Notes under the pieces: generated by a model
What the model saw: only the letters and a program-made list of their open reading frames with translations
Database searches by the model: none
Told to the model about the DNA's origin: nothing
Position numbers and translations under genes: made by a program
Source: Rhyacichthys aspro
Lineage: Eukaryota; Chordata; Actinopteri; Gobiiformes; Rhyacichthyidae
Direction: 5' to 3'
Length of the DNA: 64,000 nt
Assembly: GCA_036850595.1 (NCBI GenBank)
Contig: CM072162.1
Span: 23,185,071-23,249,070, forward strand
Part shown: positions 32,090 through 45,400 of the stretch, one piece after another
Layout: each line of letters begins with the position of its first letter
Numbering within the stretch: position 1 is the first letter of the stretch

Positions 32090-35000
32090 TAAAAATAGAG
32101 AATACACGACTGATATTACTGTTTTCTAAAAGTCTGAGCTACAATTTACAAAGAAAACACACAATGAGAAAGCCTCCTATTTTCCCGCCTCTTCATCTCA
32201 AACATACACCAAAAACACGATGTTAGTTTCAAAAAAGAAGCCTCTGAACAAAATGACTCGAGAAAGGCTTACTCTATCTTTCCTCGTCTTGTAATTTCAA
32301 ACAGACAAATCCAAAAACACCGTCTTTGCATCAGAGAAGTTAAACAGGAGCCTGACATCAAACACGTCGTGCCTTGTAATGAGAGAAAAAAAAGAGCCAA
32401 TAATATCTGTTCTATCTGCGAAACGCTCAAAGAAAACACCAGCAATGAAAGGGAACCGGAATCTAAATAAATATGTGCAGTTTTTGGACAGGTCTGCAGC
32501 TTGTAATCAGCGCCGAGGGGAGCTGTCAGGGGCAGATGTGGAAAAAACGAGGAGGAGACCCCAACGAAAACAAAAAGATGGAGATAAGGCAAGAAACACT
32601 GTTAAAAAATACTCAAATGTTCACAAAATCTACAGAAATGAGCTTAGATTTGAGCTAAGAGTCAATCTGAGGCGTCTATTTTTATGTTTGAAGATGTGTG
32701 TTGGAGATTTGACCTTCAGGGCCACCGTAGACATTTAATTTTTATGCCACAATTCAGTATTGCTAAGTTTTATCACTGACAGAGCGATATGTAAATGTAG
32801 GACAAACCAAAACACACTGAAATCACAGCAAAATCTAGAAAATCAACCATTTTGAACCAAATACTCGTCTAAAATCGCCTGATCTTGCGCCACATACACA
32901 CTTCAAACTTCACAAATCTGATTTTTGTCACTTAAAAATGTACATTTGATGCAACGCTGTCAATAACCACAATGTTTGCTTTTATATTTTATATTTTCTG
33001 GCTCCTTTTAAGCATTTTTAAGGTCCATTTTTAAATCTGGAATCAAAATATGCTCAGATCCTTGTGTTGAATTAATATAAATGTAACTCAATGTTCTCAA
33101 CCACTGTTTATAGGTTTATATATGTATTTCCATTATATATGATCACATAAAATCACTTCTAAGATCATTAACAAATCTGAAATCAAAATATGCATGGAGC
33201 AAATCAAATAAAAAATAGACAACGATGCACAAAACAACAGCAGCAGTGACAGTTGTGTGATGGTTGCAGTAAAGATACAACAGATTTATAAAAGTTAGTC
33301 ACAAAACTATCTGATGTTTATAAAAAGACCACATTAAGACAAATATATCTCTCAGTTTTGATAAATCCTCGTCACTGTCCACTGCTCAGACACAAAAACA
33401 CACAATATCTTCAAAATCTGAATCAAAAACGACTGAACCACTTCACTCCCAGCTTCTTTTTGTTTTGAAACGACACTATTTCTCTTTTTCTGAACAGATT
33501 TTCCTGAAACAGAGACAGAAGAGAAGGACGTGTCTCTGAGAGCAGCAGATAATCACAGTCGAGTGAATAAAGACACACACTTTCACCTGTTTCCACGAGC
33601 TCGGATCAACACACACTCATCGGATCCTTTTGTTGAAATAAAGAGTGTTGTTTTATGTAATAATCAAAAGAATTAAACCAAACAATGAGCAAAACATGGA
33701 GTGATTTAGACAATACTTCCTTCCAGACACAGGCCTAATGTGTGTTTTGTGTTTATGCTTCAAATACACAACGATATAACGCTAATTAATGCACCAATAA
33801 AACATGGAAATGTAAAATATGTACGTTTCAGAGGAATATTAACGTTTACTTCGGAGATATGTGTCTTTTCAGGTTGATTTCAGGCAAAACTAGAAACAGA
33901 AAACTGCATTAAACACCAACTAAAGTCTAAATCTGATACATTTTCAAATTAATTCAGCAAAATTATACTGTTTTTGTGAAATAATGCTTGCTTTTATATT
34001 TTTTACATGTGGTTTCTGTGTGTTTTCTGTTGATTTAAATTAAAATCTATTGTGGGACAAATAAAGCTTTGCAAATGGTCTCATTGAGTGATGGAATTAT
34101 CTGAGAAAAGTCTAATTTAACGTGACAAAATCAAAGAGAAAATGGTGTTAGTTATGTTTAGGAATAAAACACAGCTGGTTACGATTAGGCACAAACAGCA
34201 GGGTTCAGAGTAAAAAGAGAAAAGTCAGAAAAATGTGATATTTTTCGATCCTAAACTTTGATTTAAATCATGAGCTCGAGTTTTAAAGGAAAGTCCTAGG
34301 TTTTATGTCCATCCACTACCCCAACCTACTTTAACCATTTGGAGAAAAAGCTCAAACAAAACTGATCAATAATATATTAATGTCATCTATAATAATTATG
34401 TCATTTACATCCTCTCAGAGAATATATAATTATGGCTGAGTTTATTGATCAGTTTTTATATGTTTCTACAGGATATTAATGTTAATTTAATTATTGATTA
34501 TTGATATCTGGCCTATTATTCTGTTTTGCTGCTGCCTGGGACTGTGTAAAGTACTTATCTTTAGAGTTTTAAGGGTAAAATACTCAGTCTACCCACATAA
34601 ACCACAAAATATAACAAAAACAGATGAACAGACGCAACATTAACAGAAATAGAACCAATCAGAGAAACAAAGCTCTCCTCGTTTGAGATAAACTGAACGT
34701 CCAACAGAGAAAGACCTGTCCAGGATCATTATGTGTAGTTAAAGTAAGAGTAGAGTGAAAATAAATAGGTTTTAAAGGTAAATTTACTCCATGTGTCGTT
34801 AAAAAAGAGCCAGCGTCCCTCCAGAAGCCCCTCTCCCACAGTCTGAGAACCACAATAGAACTAAACTATTACAACCACACACTCTTAAACACTGTCTCTT
34901 TTATCACAGGAGGCCATTTTGAAGCAGGTCTCTATTGATTTGTGTTGAACCGATTGATTTATTATTATTGGGCTTTGAGTGAAAACATAGGAATAAGAAA

Positions 35001-38000
35001 CAAAAGGTTTAAACTCAGACTAAACCGAGACTAAAAACGAGAAACAAACCAAATCTGGACTGAACCCAAACGAGCTGCAGTGACATTAACAAATTCAAAT
35101 GTAAAATCCAAGATAAACTTATGTTCAAATCGAACTAATGCAGTGATGTGAGCTTCAAAATGGCCTCTGGAAACAGCCTCAAGAGGAAAACGGCTCCTTT
35201 ACGAGTGTTTTCTTTACGTTTCGTGTGATATTATTGAACAGTACAGGCCTATGTTTATAATCCACACAGTATCACTTCACTGGAGCAAAAAAGGACATAT
35301 TTTTCATATTTTTCTGTAAAAGTTGCATTAATTTTGAATAAAAAGTGCTTCTAATCCACATTTTGTCCTTTACACTTGAATTTCTTTGTGAATACTGAGC
35401 TTTAGTGTGACATAAAATGAAAAGAGTTGTATATTTCTCCTGTTTTTTGACATTTTCTTTGGTTAAACCTGATGCAGATCGAGTCTAAAACTGTCTGAGG
35501 TTCATTATGATAAACCTGGAGTTACATTAACGTCTTTCTTTTTCAGAAAATAGGACAAATTGTACAAAATGCTTGGAGTTAGTTGTTTAGTCACTGCTCT
35601 TTTGGTTAAACTGAACACATCAGTCTCACACAAGGCCATCCTTTCACTAAACTCCTCATAATTTCACTCTCAAAGCTCATATTTAAGTTAAAAAATGTGA
35701 CTTTTCATCCTCGGGGCTGGATTACTAGTTCTTAATCTGGTTTTTGTGGAGCGTCCTGCAGCAGAAAGACCCCAGAATCAGAGACAATTCACCGTCAGAG
35801 TCTGAGAGGACGAAACACTGCTGACTTTTCACAACAAGACTCTGATTCTGGTTTAAATGAAGCTACAATGACAGTGTATTTTTGCCTGATGGTCGTCCTG
35901 CACCGCTGCCTGACGTCTGCGAACAAACTGGGACACCTCAGCGTCTCCCTCCTCCTTCTCCTGCAAAAATCTGCCTAAAAATATCTAAAAACACACAGCT
36001 GCTTTACTCTTTCACCTTTGAAGACGCAGAAAAAAAGAAAAGAAACATTTGGGAGGGATTTAAAGGAAGCAGTGGCAGGGTCTCAGTCTCAGTCGTGGCT
36101 CTGTTTTTGAAGACAATGCAGCAGAAATGAAAAAGGCGGCGCGTAAATATGATTAATCGTTTCTTAAAGGAGAGGAAAATGTGCTTCGGTCACGTTTTGT
36201 TTGTTGCAAAGGCCTTAAAGACGAGACACGAGGCTTTTTAATCGTCTTAATGTCGAACGTAGTGAGAGTTTGTGGCTGTGTTAAAGAGAAAAGAGAAAAG
36301 TGATGGAAGAATGTGAAAAATAGTGACGTAAAAAGAGGAAAAAACGGTGCAAAAAGAGTTGGAAATAGGATTGTTACGTTGCACAAAAAGGCAACACATT
36401 TAGATGGAGTTTATAAAGAAATGGTGAGGTCTTTTTCGAGTCTTGGCACAGTTTGAGTCAGTGCAGCAGAAACAGAGAAAATATGGGGCACATATGAATT
36501 ATAGCTGTGTTAAAAACAGAAAACGGTTGATAAGGATTGCACGAGTTGAAATAAATGGCCTTGTGTTTTATCAGAAGTCTGTATTTTAAGCCTCAACAGT
36601 GATTAAAGCCTCGATTATATTAAAGACAATGCATTAAAGGAAAGGATTATTTTGTAAAAGACAGAAAATGACAGTTTGGATTCAGCTCTGAGGCATTTTT
36701 CGTATTATTTCTTCAAAAAGGAATGAAAAAGGACGGCCTTGTGTGAAGCTAGTTCCTGTAAAAAGTCCTTTAAATGATCCACTATGATTTTTCGAAGTTG
36801 TATTTCTTCTGCTAAATATTAAATGCCATGTTTTGCTGCAGCGTGAAGTGGATGTAAATGAAACGAGGCGAGGGACACAGACAGCATCAGGAGCTCGTTT
36901 AAATCCAGCGAATGTGTCTCTGACTGACTCTGAATCAAAATACTGAAGGAATTTGAGCTGTTTTCATGCTTTAGAAGAGATTTTAACATCTACACTTGAA
37001 TAAAGCAGAGATTAAAACACTATTATTCCTCTTTTTGTGCCAAAGACTCTTGAACAAAACTGTATTTAGCTGAATTTGTTTTTAATTTACAGTGAGTTTT
37101 AGAGAAATATATCAACAGTAGAATCGTTTTTGGTGCGTTTTTCTAATATTTAATAAGGATAAGGCTTTTCTAAGTATGAAATAATTAAGGTTAGTCCAAA
37201 TGGAAGTCCAAAAAAAGAGGGATATTAAGAGAAATAAAGTCCAATGTGAAAAGTATTGACGCAAATGTAAAAAAAAACCTTTATGTTTTCAGATTCTGCT
37301 GCTTTACTCTCGCCTCTCGTTGGGGTTTGAAGTATTTAAAAAAAAACCTGGGGTGTCCTCCTCCTCTCCCTCCCCCTCCCCGTCCCAAAGTCCCGTACAC
37401 TTCTTATATTTTAAGGAGGGTATATCTCCAAATGGGGAGTCCGTTCAGTTCCGTGGAGATGGAGCGATACGAGCAGCGTGTGTGGCGTCTTCCAGCTTCT
37501 CCTTTTTTATTCCGCGTCTGTTTCTGGTCACACTCTGCCTCCTAGCGGCCACTTTGAGACGTGCCCGTGCTCTGTCTCTATCAGTCTGTCACCTAAACCG
37601 GACTCTATCTCACTCCTGGCTCACACACAAACAGCCAAAGATACGAGGAACAAACCGTAAACATTATTTTTGGCAAATATGACACAATCCAATCAGACGC
37701 TTTGACTAAACTTCATTAAAACGGACAAGAGCATGGCTTTTCTTTCCAGATAAACGCCACTTTTTAAAGCCAAGCCATTTCTAAGCACTATTTAATGATT
37801 TTTGAATACATATGCAAGAATTACGCACTGCTGTATGACTCTGAGTGAGGATTGATTTGGAATAAAAGCCGTGCGTAAAAAGCGAGTGAAGAGTACATTG
37901 GTTTTACGCAAACTGTGAGGGAATGTGAACTTGTTCAGACTCAGAGCAAACGGCGCTGTCCTGTTGCTGACTTAAGCCCTAAACACTCACAGCGTAAAGA

Positions 38001-38359
38001 AAAGTGTAGTGTAATAGATTTAAACGGGTGGTGTTGGGGTAAAAAGGACGCTTTAGATTCCACTTAAGCGAGAAAAATAATAATCCAAAATTAATCCAAA
38101 GCGAGGAAACAGAGAGGTGAGGGCTTCACGCAGAGACACGCAAATGAAGAGGAGCTCCGCGGACGAAGAGAGGAGCTGAGGACGCGCGGAGAAAGCGGAG
38201 AAACGTGAAGCAAAACGAGGGCAAACTTTTGACTCGGAGCTTCTTGCTTTTTACGCAGCGCTCCGCTTTCTTTTCTTTTCTTTTTTTTTTTTTTTAGTCC
38301 ACTCCGCGTCCAGTCTTCTACCTGCGGGAAAAGAGTTAACGTGAGGGGGCTGTACTTAC
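32090..38359. other. AT-rich sequence, probably bcl11a intron 1
   Basis: About 6.3 kb with no exon I can support. I looked for bcl11a exon 2 (the CGQCQMNFPLGD segment) on the minus strand and did not find it. Conserved regulatory elements could be present but cannot be seen without a comparison. Confidence 0.45.
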
Positions 38360-38414
38360 GAGAGAAGTCCCGTTTGCTCAAGTGCTGGGGTTTGCCTTGC
38401 TTGCGGCGAGACAT
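38360..38414 (-). CDS. bcl11a: bcl11a-type exon 1, coding part (18 codons)
   Basis: The 55 coding bases read MSRRKQGKPQHLSKRDFS plus one base, and end at a GTAAGT donor. Human BCL11A starts MSRRKQGKPQHLSKREFS and also breaks here, with C as the first base of a proline codon. BCL11B differs (GNPQHLSQREL). MSRRKQ is the motif by which BCL11A/B, SALL and FOG proteins bind the RBBP4/NuRD corepressor. BCL11A is a zinc-finger repressor of blood and brain development. The exons for its zinc fingers are not in the window. An open frame continues upstream in frame to an ATG at 38588, but the conserved start is 38414. Confidence 0.9.
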
Positions 38415-39400
38415 GGCGAGTGTCAGCGGCGGCGTTCGGCGGCGGCGGCGGCGCGGAGGTGGATCACATCGGGGGCAAGACGCGAGCCCGCAGCAGCTGC
38501 AGCAGCCGGGGTTAGACACGACTCTCCGCCGGGCCAAGGAGGACGGGATATCTTCATCCACCAGCCTTTGACATCCACGTGAGTTCAACCGCCCAAATAA
38601 TCAATTAAAAATATCACAAAGATGGCGCAAAGGAGGCGAAGATGGATCTCGGGATGAACGCCGTCATGGCTTTTTTGAGAAGAAGAGGCGAGCGGTAAAA
38701 AAAAAAAAAAAAAAAAAAAGAGCCGTGTGCGCGGACGGATGGAGAGAGAGAGAAATGGCAAAAGCCCACCACGCCACCGACCCGACCCCCCCCCCTCTAC
38801 TCTCCTCTCCTCCCCCCTTTTTCCTCCCCTCGGCCCCCCCTCGGAGCCGCAAGTTCAAGTGCACGGACGTGACGAACTCACGGAGAGAGCGAGAGCGGCG
38901 CGCGGAGAGGCTGGACGGACACACGACACAGTACGACAACATGGGCAGGGCAGGCGAACGGTAGCCCCCCTCCGCTCCCCACACCCCAAACACCGAGCAG
39001 CGACCCCCCCGGAGCCGGAGGAGAGGCGGGAGGGAGGAGGGAGGGAGGAGGGAGGGCAATAACAACACCAATGGACGGTCATTAGGAAAGAGAGAGGGAG
39101 AAAAGAAGGGGTTGGACGCTGACAGTGTGGAAGCCAATGGACTCAGAGATCACGGGGGGCCGGACAAGAGGCACTTACAGCGGGAGAGAGGGAGGGAGGG
39201 ACGGGGGAGGAGGTGGCTAATGAAAGCAATATGCAGAGAGAGAGAGAGAGAGAGAGGGAGGAGGTGGACGCTGAGAAACAGGCGCAGGGCACGGACTGGA
39301 GCCGAGGACAGAGCGCGAGAGGAACCGAGCGCGAGCAGCAGCGCGAGAGCAACAGAGAGAGGAACGGGACATGAACAAGAGGAGAAGAAGTGAAGGGAGT
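38415..39400 (-). promoter_or_regulatory. bcl11a: bcl11a 5' UTR and GC-rich, CpG-rich promoter region
   Basis: The base composition changes sharply to GC-rich with many CpGs, a CGG run near 38440, purine-rich and (AG)n tracts (39236-39260) and a poly-A tract at 38697-38718. There is no TATA box I trust. The long open frames on both strands follow from the composition. The transcription start is not placed. Confidence 0.65.
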
Positions 39401-40200
39401 CAGGCTCTCTCAGGGTTGGGATGTTTGGAGCTGTTTACGCGCTGTTTGTTGATGTTGAAATGAGAAAAAAAAAGGCAAAGAGAAGTGAAATGGTTTTAGT
39501 AGAAAGTCCACTGTCAGTGAATAAGAAAAGACTGGGAGCCTTCAGAGAGTGACAGACTCTTTACAACATTTTGGAGAGTTTTATTGTTTGTTTACATTGA
39601 ACACGTTTTTGTAAATCAACAAAAGCACGTTTTAAATCCACTTGAAACGTAAAAAGTCAAATTGAAATATGAAAACGGTGCAGTAAAAACACAGCAGGGA
39701 GAATATATTAAGAAGAAGTCAATTAAAATAACAACTACAACTCTAGTCATACATTTAGGGAACATTTGTCACAGTTTTGTTGTTGCATCATACAGTCATT
39801 AGAAATAGTGCATAGGCCACAACCAAAAAAACATGTACCAGATGTGATCTTTATATTCAGAGTGTGGTATAAATACACACAGTGACAGGTTGGAGTGTAT
39901 TTACAGTATTTAAAGGAACACACTCGTCTAATATCATCAAAGAAAAGGAGGATCAACCTAAAACATCCATTTAAACCCAGTCAGAGGAACATACTACACT
40001 TTCATTCATTCTAAACGTAACTGAATGAGACGAAGCCTGGGTTTTAAACATAAAGAGTTTAAAAGTGCAGTGGAAACATGAAGATAAAGAGTGAACATGA
40101 AAGAGCTGCAGCTGCAAAGAAATAAAAGAAGAAAAGACAGAGACAGAGACAGAGACAGAGACAGAGGTAAAAGGAACAGGACGAACAGGTTCAGAGGCTG
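39400..40200. other. AT-rich spacer upstream of bcl11a
   Basis: No gene is seen. It ends with an (AGACAG)n microsatellite at about 40136-40166. Confidence 0.5.
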
Positions 40201-40231
40201 TTTACTCTGGAACAGAACAGACTAGACAAGA

Positions 40232-41650
40232 GATAAACCAGGTCTAAACCAGGTCTAAACCAGGTCTAAACCAGGTCTAAACCTGGACTAAACCAGGTCT
40301 AAACCAGGTCTAAACCAGGTCTAAACCAGGTCTAAACCAGGTCTAAACCAGGTCTGAACCAGGACTAAACCAGGACTAAACCAGGACTAAACCAGGTCTA
40401 AACCAGGTCTGAACCAGGTCTGAACCAGGTCTAAACCAGGTCTAAACCAGGTCTGAACCAGGTCTAAACCAGGTCTGAACCAGGTCTAAACCAGGTCTAA
40501 ACCAGGTCTAAACCAGGTCTAAACCAGGACTAAACCAGGTCTAAACCAGGTCTAAACCAGGACTAAACCAGGTCTAAACCAGGACTAAACCAGGTCTAAA
40601 CCAGGTCTAAACCAGGTCTGAACCAGGTCTAAACCAGGACTAAACCAGGTCTAAACCAGGACTAAACCAGGTCTAAACCAGGACTAAACCAGGTCTGAAC
40701 CAGGTCTAAACCAGGTCTGAACCAGGTCTAAACCAGGACTAAACCAGGTCTAAACCAGGACTAAACCAGGTCTGAACCAGGTCTAAACCAGGACTAAACC
40801 AGGTCTAAACCAGGACTAAACCAGGTCTAAACCAGGACTGAACCAGGTCTGAACCAGGTCTAAACCAGGTCTAAACCAGGTCTAAACCAGGTCTGAACCA
40901 GGTCTAAACCAGGACTAAACCAGTTCTAGACCGAGACTAACACCAGCACCAGGCTTGGATTAAACTAGAACTGAGCCACACAAGGCACAAAGGAAATATG
41001 AAACTAAATCTGGACTAAACCAGGACTAAACCAGGACTAAACCAGGACTAAGGACTAAGTCAGAGCTAAACTAAACATATGATGAAAAAAGAAAAGGTAA
41101 AGAGGAGTAAATCAAGACTGAACCTGGGACTAAATTCAGACCAGAACTGAGCTTGGACTAAAGGAAGGACAAAGAAAAATCAAAAAGTCTGAAAGCAGGA
41201 CTAAAGTGAGACTAAACCAGGTCTAAACCAAGACTAAACCAGGTCTAAACCAGGACTAAACCAGGTCTTAAACTGGGACCAAGACCAAAACCTGGAACTA
41301 AGCCTTAATAAAAATAAAACTTAAAGAACTAAACCAGGTCTAAAACTGTCCTAAACCCAGGACTAGACCTGGACTAGAACCAGAACCAAACCTAATGTTT
41401 AAACCTGGATCAAACCAGGACTAAATCAGGTCTAAACCAGGTTAAAACAAAACTACACTTAACTCTACTGTGGGTTTAACCTGGACTAAACTGAGGCAGA
41501 ATCCAAGACTAAACCAGGACTGGACCAAGTCTTAAAACCATTAAAGGCAAGACTTTTATTTGGGTATAGTAGGACTAAACACGTGTAAAAACTGGACTAA
41601 ACCAGGACTAAACCAGGACTAAACCAGGACTAAACCAGGACTAAACCGGT
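40232..41650 (+). repeat. 12-bp minisatellite AACCAGGTCTAA
   Basis: About 57 fairly clean units lie in 40232-40925, alternating mainly AACCAGGTCTAA, AACCAGGACTAA and AACCAGGTCTGA. A decayed continuation runs to 41650, with a short fresh run (AACCAGGACTAA) near 41595-41646. The array lies 1.8-3.2 kb upstream of the bcl11a start codon, between two GC-rich blocks. Confidence 0.95.
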
Positions 41651-41689
41651 AATATTTACAATGGTTTTATTTCAGTGCAGATCTCGCAG

Positions 41690-42420
41690 AGGCGTCGTGC
41701 GTAAACTCGGGGGTGGTCTTTTATCTGCGGCGCGGCTCTAAACGCTCTGTGTGTAATAAGTTTGAGCTGTGCCTCAGGTTCGAGCCGCAGAAGGGTGAGG
41801 AGGGGTGAGGAGGGTGAGGAGGGGAGTGTGCGCTGGGAAAAAACAGAAAAGGAAAGAGAGAGAGAGAGGGAAAAGAGGAAGAAAACGCGCAGGAGGCGAA
41901 AGAGGAGGGGAGACCGTAAATACTCTTGTAATAAAAGGGGCTTTGCTGATATAAGACGCCTGCTTTTAACCGGAGACGCAGCGGAGACACGACGCGACGC
42001 TGCCCGGCTTTGGAAGCGTCTTCGTCGGCTTGGTTCAGAGCCACGAGCCGCTGCTGCCGCCGGAGCACGGAGGCTGTTGGACTGAGATGTGATGGACTCG
42101 AGAGGAGACCAAAGGATGGAGCGTAAGGAGAGTGACCGGAGTGAAGAGGGGGTGGGGGGATAGGAGCGGGGTGGGGGGAGTAGTGGTGGAGAGACATAGA
42201 CGAACGGAGGGAGAGGGAGAAAAGGAGGTGGTCCGACGTCAAAGGCGAAAAAACGCGTGACCATTGAGTGAAGTGTTGGCTGCGGTGGACCGAGCAGCGG
42301 TAGTTAGAGCTTCTGAGGCGTGCGCGAGCGTGTGAGGCGCGTGAGCGTGTGGATTATGCTGAGGACGCGCGCGCAGAGACGACAAACACGGACCTGGTTT
42401 CACTGGCTCCAAAAACGGCT
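41690..42420. promoter_or_regulatory. second GC-rich, CpG-rich block, possible alternative bcl11a promoter
   Basis: The block is rich in CpG and purine tracts, with a GA run near 41858. Overlapping open frames on both strands (up to 202 codons on the minus strand) have low-complexity Ser/Pro/Leu composition, so I do not call them genes. Confidence 0.4.
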
Positions 42421-45400
42421 CGTTGTTTTAGTCCCGCTTCGTATCGAAACACATTTGATTTAATCTGAAACAAAGCGAGTGTTTGGATGTGGTTTTATTG
42501 CTGCTTATGCTTTTAAATGATCTCATTCATTAGATTTTATTACTGTGGACACATTTACATTTATGTTTTATGCAGAAAAGTAACCGTTTGTTTGACTTTT
42601 ACGCAGCGTCTTTGAACAAAACGTGAGACTTAACACAACATTGTCCCGCAGTTTACACGTTTTATTAAATCAATTTTTACTGTTTAACAGCGCCGTTTAG
42701 AGTCTATTAAAACAGTCTAGGATTATATTTTCTACTCAGACAAAAAGGAACAAGCTGTAACTCCAAAAACAAAGGAAATCAATGAATTAAAATAGACGCA
42801 ATTTGGATTTTTATTCGAGTTTAACTTAGTGTTTATATATATTATATTATAAGGCACTATATTCTTTGTGTAAGTCTTAAATTAAGCCTAAATTAAAGAT
42901 AAAAACAGAAGACAAGTTTATTCAATCTGTAAAAACTAAAAGAGAATGAAATAAATCAGAGAGAAGTGGATGTAAATTAGACGTTTTTGCTCGAATGAGA
43001 TTTATGCGTAAAAGCCTTTGGGGAAAATACACTTGTTTTAATCAATTAGAAATCAATGTAAAGTACAAGACAAAGACAAATCGGATCGTATTGAACTTAG
43101 TTTGATGTTTTATTTTTGAAAAACACTCACATATCAACACGGAGCTGTGTCTATTTCTCTTTGTGTCACATTCCTTCGTTCAATGAGTTTAAACCAAATA
43201 CAAAATAAATGCTGTTCACAACTGAGAAGGAAATACTATTGAAAAACCTTTATACTGTTCCTTTTAGGTCACATTTCTAGTTTATAATCATGCATTTTGA
43301 TCCCTGTATTATATTGGTGTCACAGAACTCTTCACTGTTTGCCTTCTTTTTAAAAAACATAGAGTTTTGGATAAACGTGTGATTTACGCGTCTCTGAAAC
43401 GCACCAAAACACGGTTTATGTTGAGCTTTTACAATTTCCTTTTATAACATGAAAAGCTTATTTTATATTTGAAATATGAAAGGTGCATTATGGAAATCGT
43501 ACATTATATTCTGAAAAATAGGGTTAAACTTCATGCGTTTGGTTCAATAATGACATAAAGGTGCATTTAAACGTGTTTTTATTAAATAATCTTTATATAA
43601 CGTTTAGAAAAGGCAATACTAAGACAGTGGGAATCATTCTAGTGTAAAAAAAAGGAATTGTGAGGAGTGTAAGTGATGATTATGAAGCCTCTCTTTGCTC
43701 TGAACACATCTGATGTAATCTTTGAGCTGTTTCTGTGGAAGCGGTTGTAAACTGAGACGTATCCCGCAGTGAGTGAGTCTAATCGGGTCTAAACGCGGGG
43801 TTTTCGGCTGCTGTCCGCGCTCTGTGTGTGTCAGGTGTCTCCGCCGCGCGCTCTGAGCCGAGTCCAGCCAGAAACTGGAGCTGCAGCGGAACCTGACTCT
43901 GAGGGGTGTTTAGAGACGTCAAAACGAGACGCAGAGGGTGACTTTTTGGTTTGGGTTAAAGTTTGGACAAGTGTCGTTTGTTGGAGACGTTCTTTTTGTC
44001 ACATCTCTATGTTTCCTTTTTCTCTTCCTTTCTTTACATTTTTAGCTCCAAACTAGACATTCACAAACACAATCAGAAATCTAACCCTCGGTGAAGATAT
44101 GTCTCGTTTCCTTTCACTCACTGGAGTCAGGTGCCAATGACCAGAGCCTGAAGACGCTGCTGTCCCGGGAGCGCGCACAGGCAGAGCTCTATAGGAGTCA
44201 ACGGCAGCGGGAGCGCGCCTCAGACTCGCAGCAGCAGCGCAGTCTTCTACCGGAACACACCTGAAAAACAGGAGCATTTAAACGTGTTTTAGAGAAGAGT
44301 CACTGAATGTTAAAGTGATTTATGAGGCGTTTTGTGACGAAAATGACAAAAAAGACGAGCAGGTTTAGCCTTTTCAAAAATAAAACCCAGATCCACTTTT
44401 AATGTTTCCTCAGAACGTTTTATGAACATTGTCCCGTTTGAGTTAAACATAAAAGGCCAGTCTTTCCTTCATTTCTCCTTTTCCTTGTTCTTACCTTCAG
44501 CTTTTTTGTTTCTTTTCTTATTTCTGTCATTATTATTGGCTGATTTCTGTCTTCTGTTTTTTACTCGATGCAGAGGCAGGTGTGGAGCCTGTAAAAAGTT
44601 CATCAGAATCCTGCGTGGCTCTGAACCTGAGGCCACAGAAACCAGTCCAGTGCAGTGAGTGTGAACTGGTGGCTTTTTACTAAAACTGACGAATAACATC
44701 TTCATTAAAAGGCGTTTCTAACTTGGTTCATTTTCTCTCAAATCCATTCATTGTTCATTATTTCTTCCAGTCTTTTCCTTTTTATTATTCCTCGTAATTG
44801 CCTTATGTTTCTTTTTTAATTTTGTACTGTTTTTTTCTCTTTTTTTTTTTTTTTTTTAGTAAGGCCCAAACTTTCATTCTTACCACATTTATTTTCTAGT
44901 CCCTCGTTACGTTCATTGCAAATTGCGTAAAAAGCGTCAAATAAAACCATTAAATGATCTAAAGGTCAGCGTGGTCCTCTTCTTCTTTGATGAAACTGAG
45001 AGATTAGAGGATATTTCAACACATAATGAATCCTGGAAGTTTGTCAAAGAATCACAAATTCACCAAGACTTCACTGCGTCTCAGTTTCGCTAATCTAAAA
45101 TGTCGTGCGTAAAAACGTGTCATAATGTCTTTTAAAACCAATTAAAATCATGTAAAAAGACACACACCGAACACGTGAGGCTCAAACTGACTTAACAGAA
45201 ACCTACTGTTAAATGTTAGATGGATAAAGTCTGGCCAAAACGTTACAATCTTGAGTCAAATTACAAAATCAATCATGTTTGTGACGTTTTTACGCACCAG
45301 CGAATAAAGCCTATTTTACACGTATTTTATAAACAGCTTAAAAACGTAGAAAAGTAAACAGAATATTACATTTGACACATTAATGACCCAGAAACTGCTA

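Noticed and set aside
38664..39137. 157-codon minus-strand open frame
   Set aside because: Composition artefact of the purine/pyrimidine-skewed bcl11a 5' region, ending in a poly-A tract encoding Phe repeats.
41656..42264. 202-codon minus-strand open frame
   Set aside because: Low-complexity Ser/Pro/Leu/Arg composition in a GC-rich block, open on both strands; no recognisable domain.
44576..44656. Possible plus-strand exon with CRGRCGACKKF, flanked by GATGCAG and a GTGAGTG donor
   Set aside because: It resembles a CXXC zinc finger for only a few residues and lacks the rest of the motif; no neighbouring exon in phase was found.
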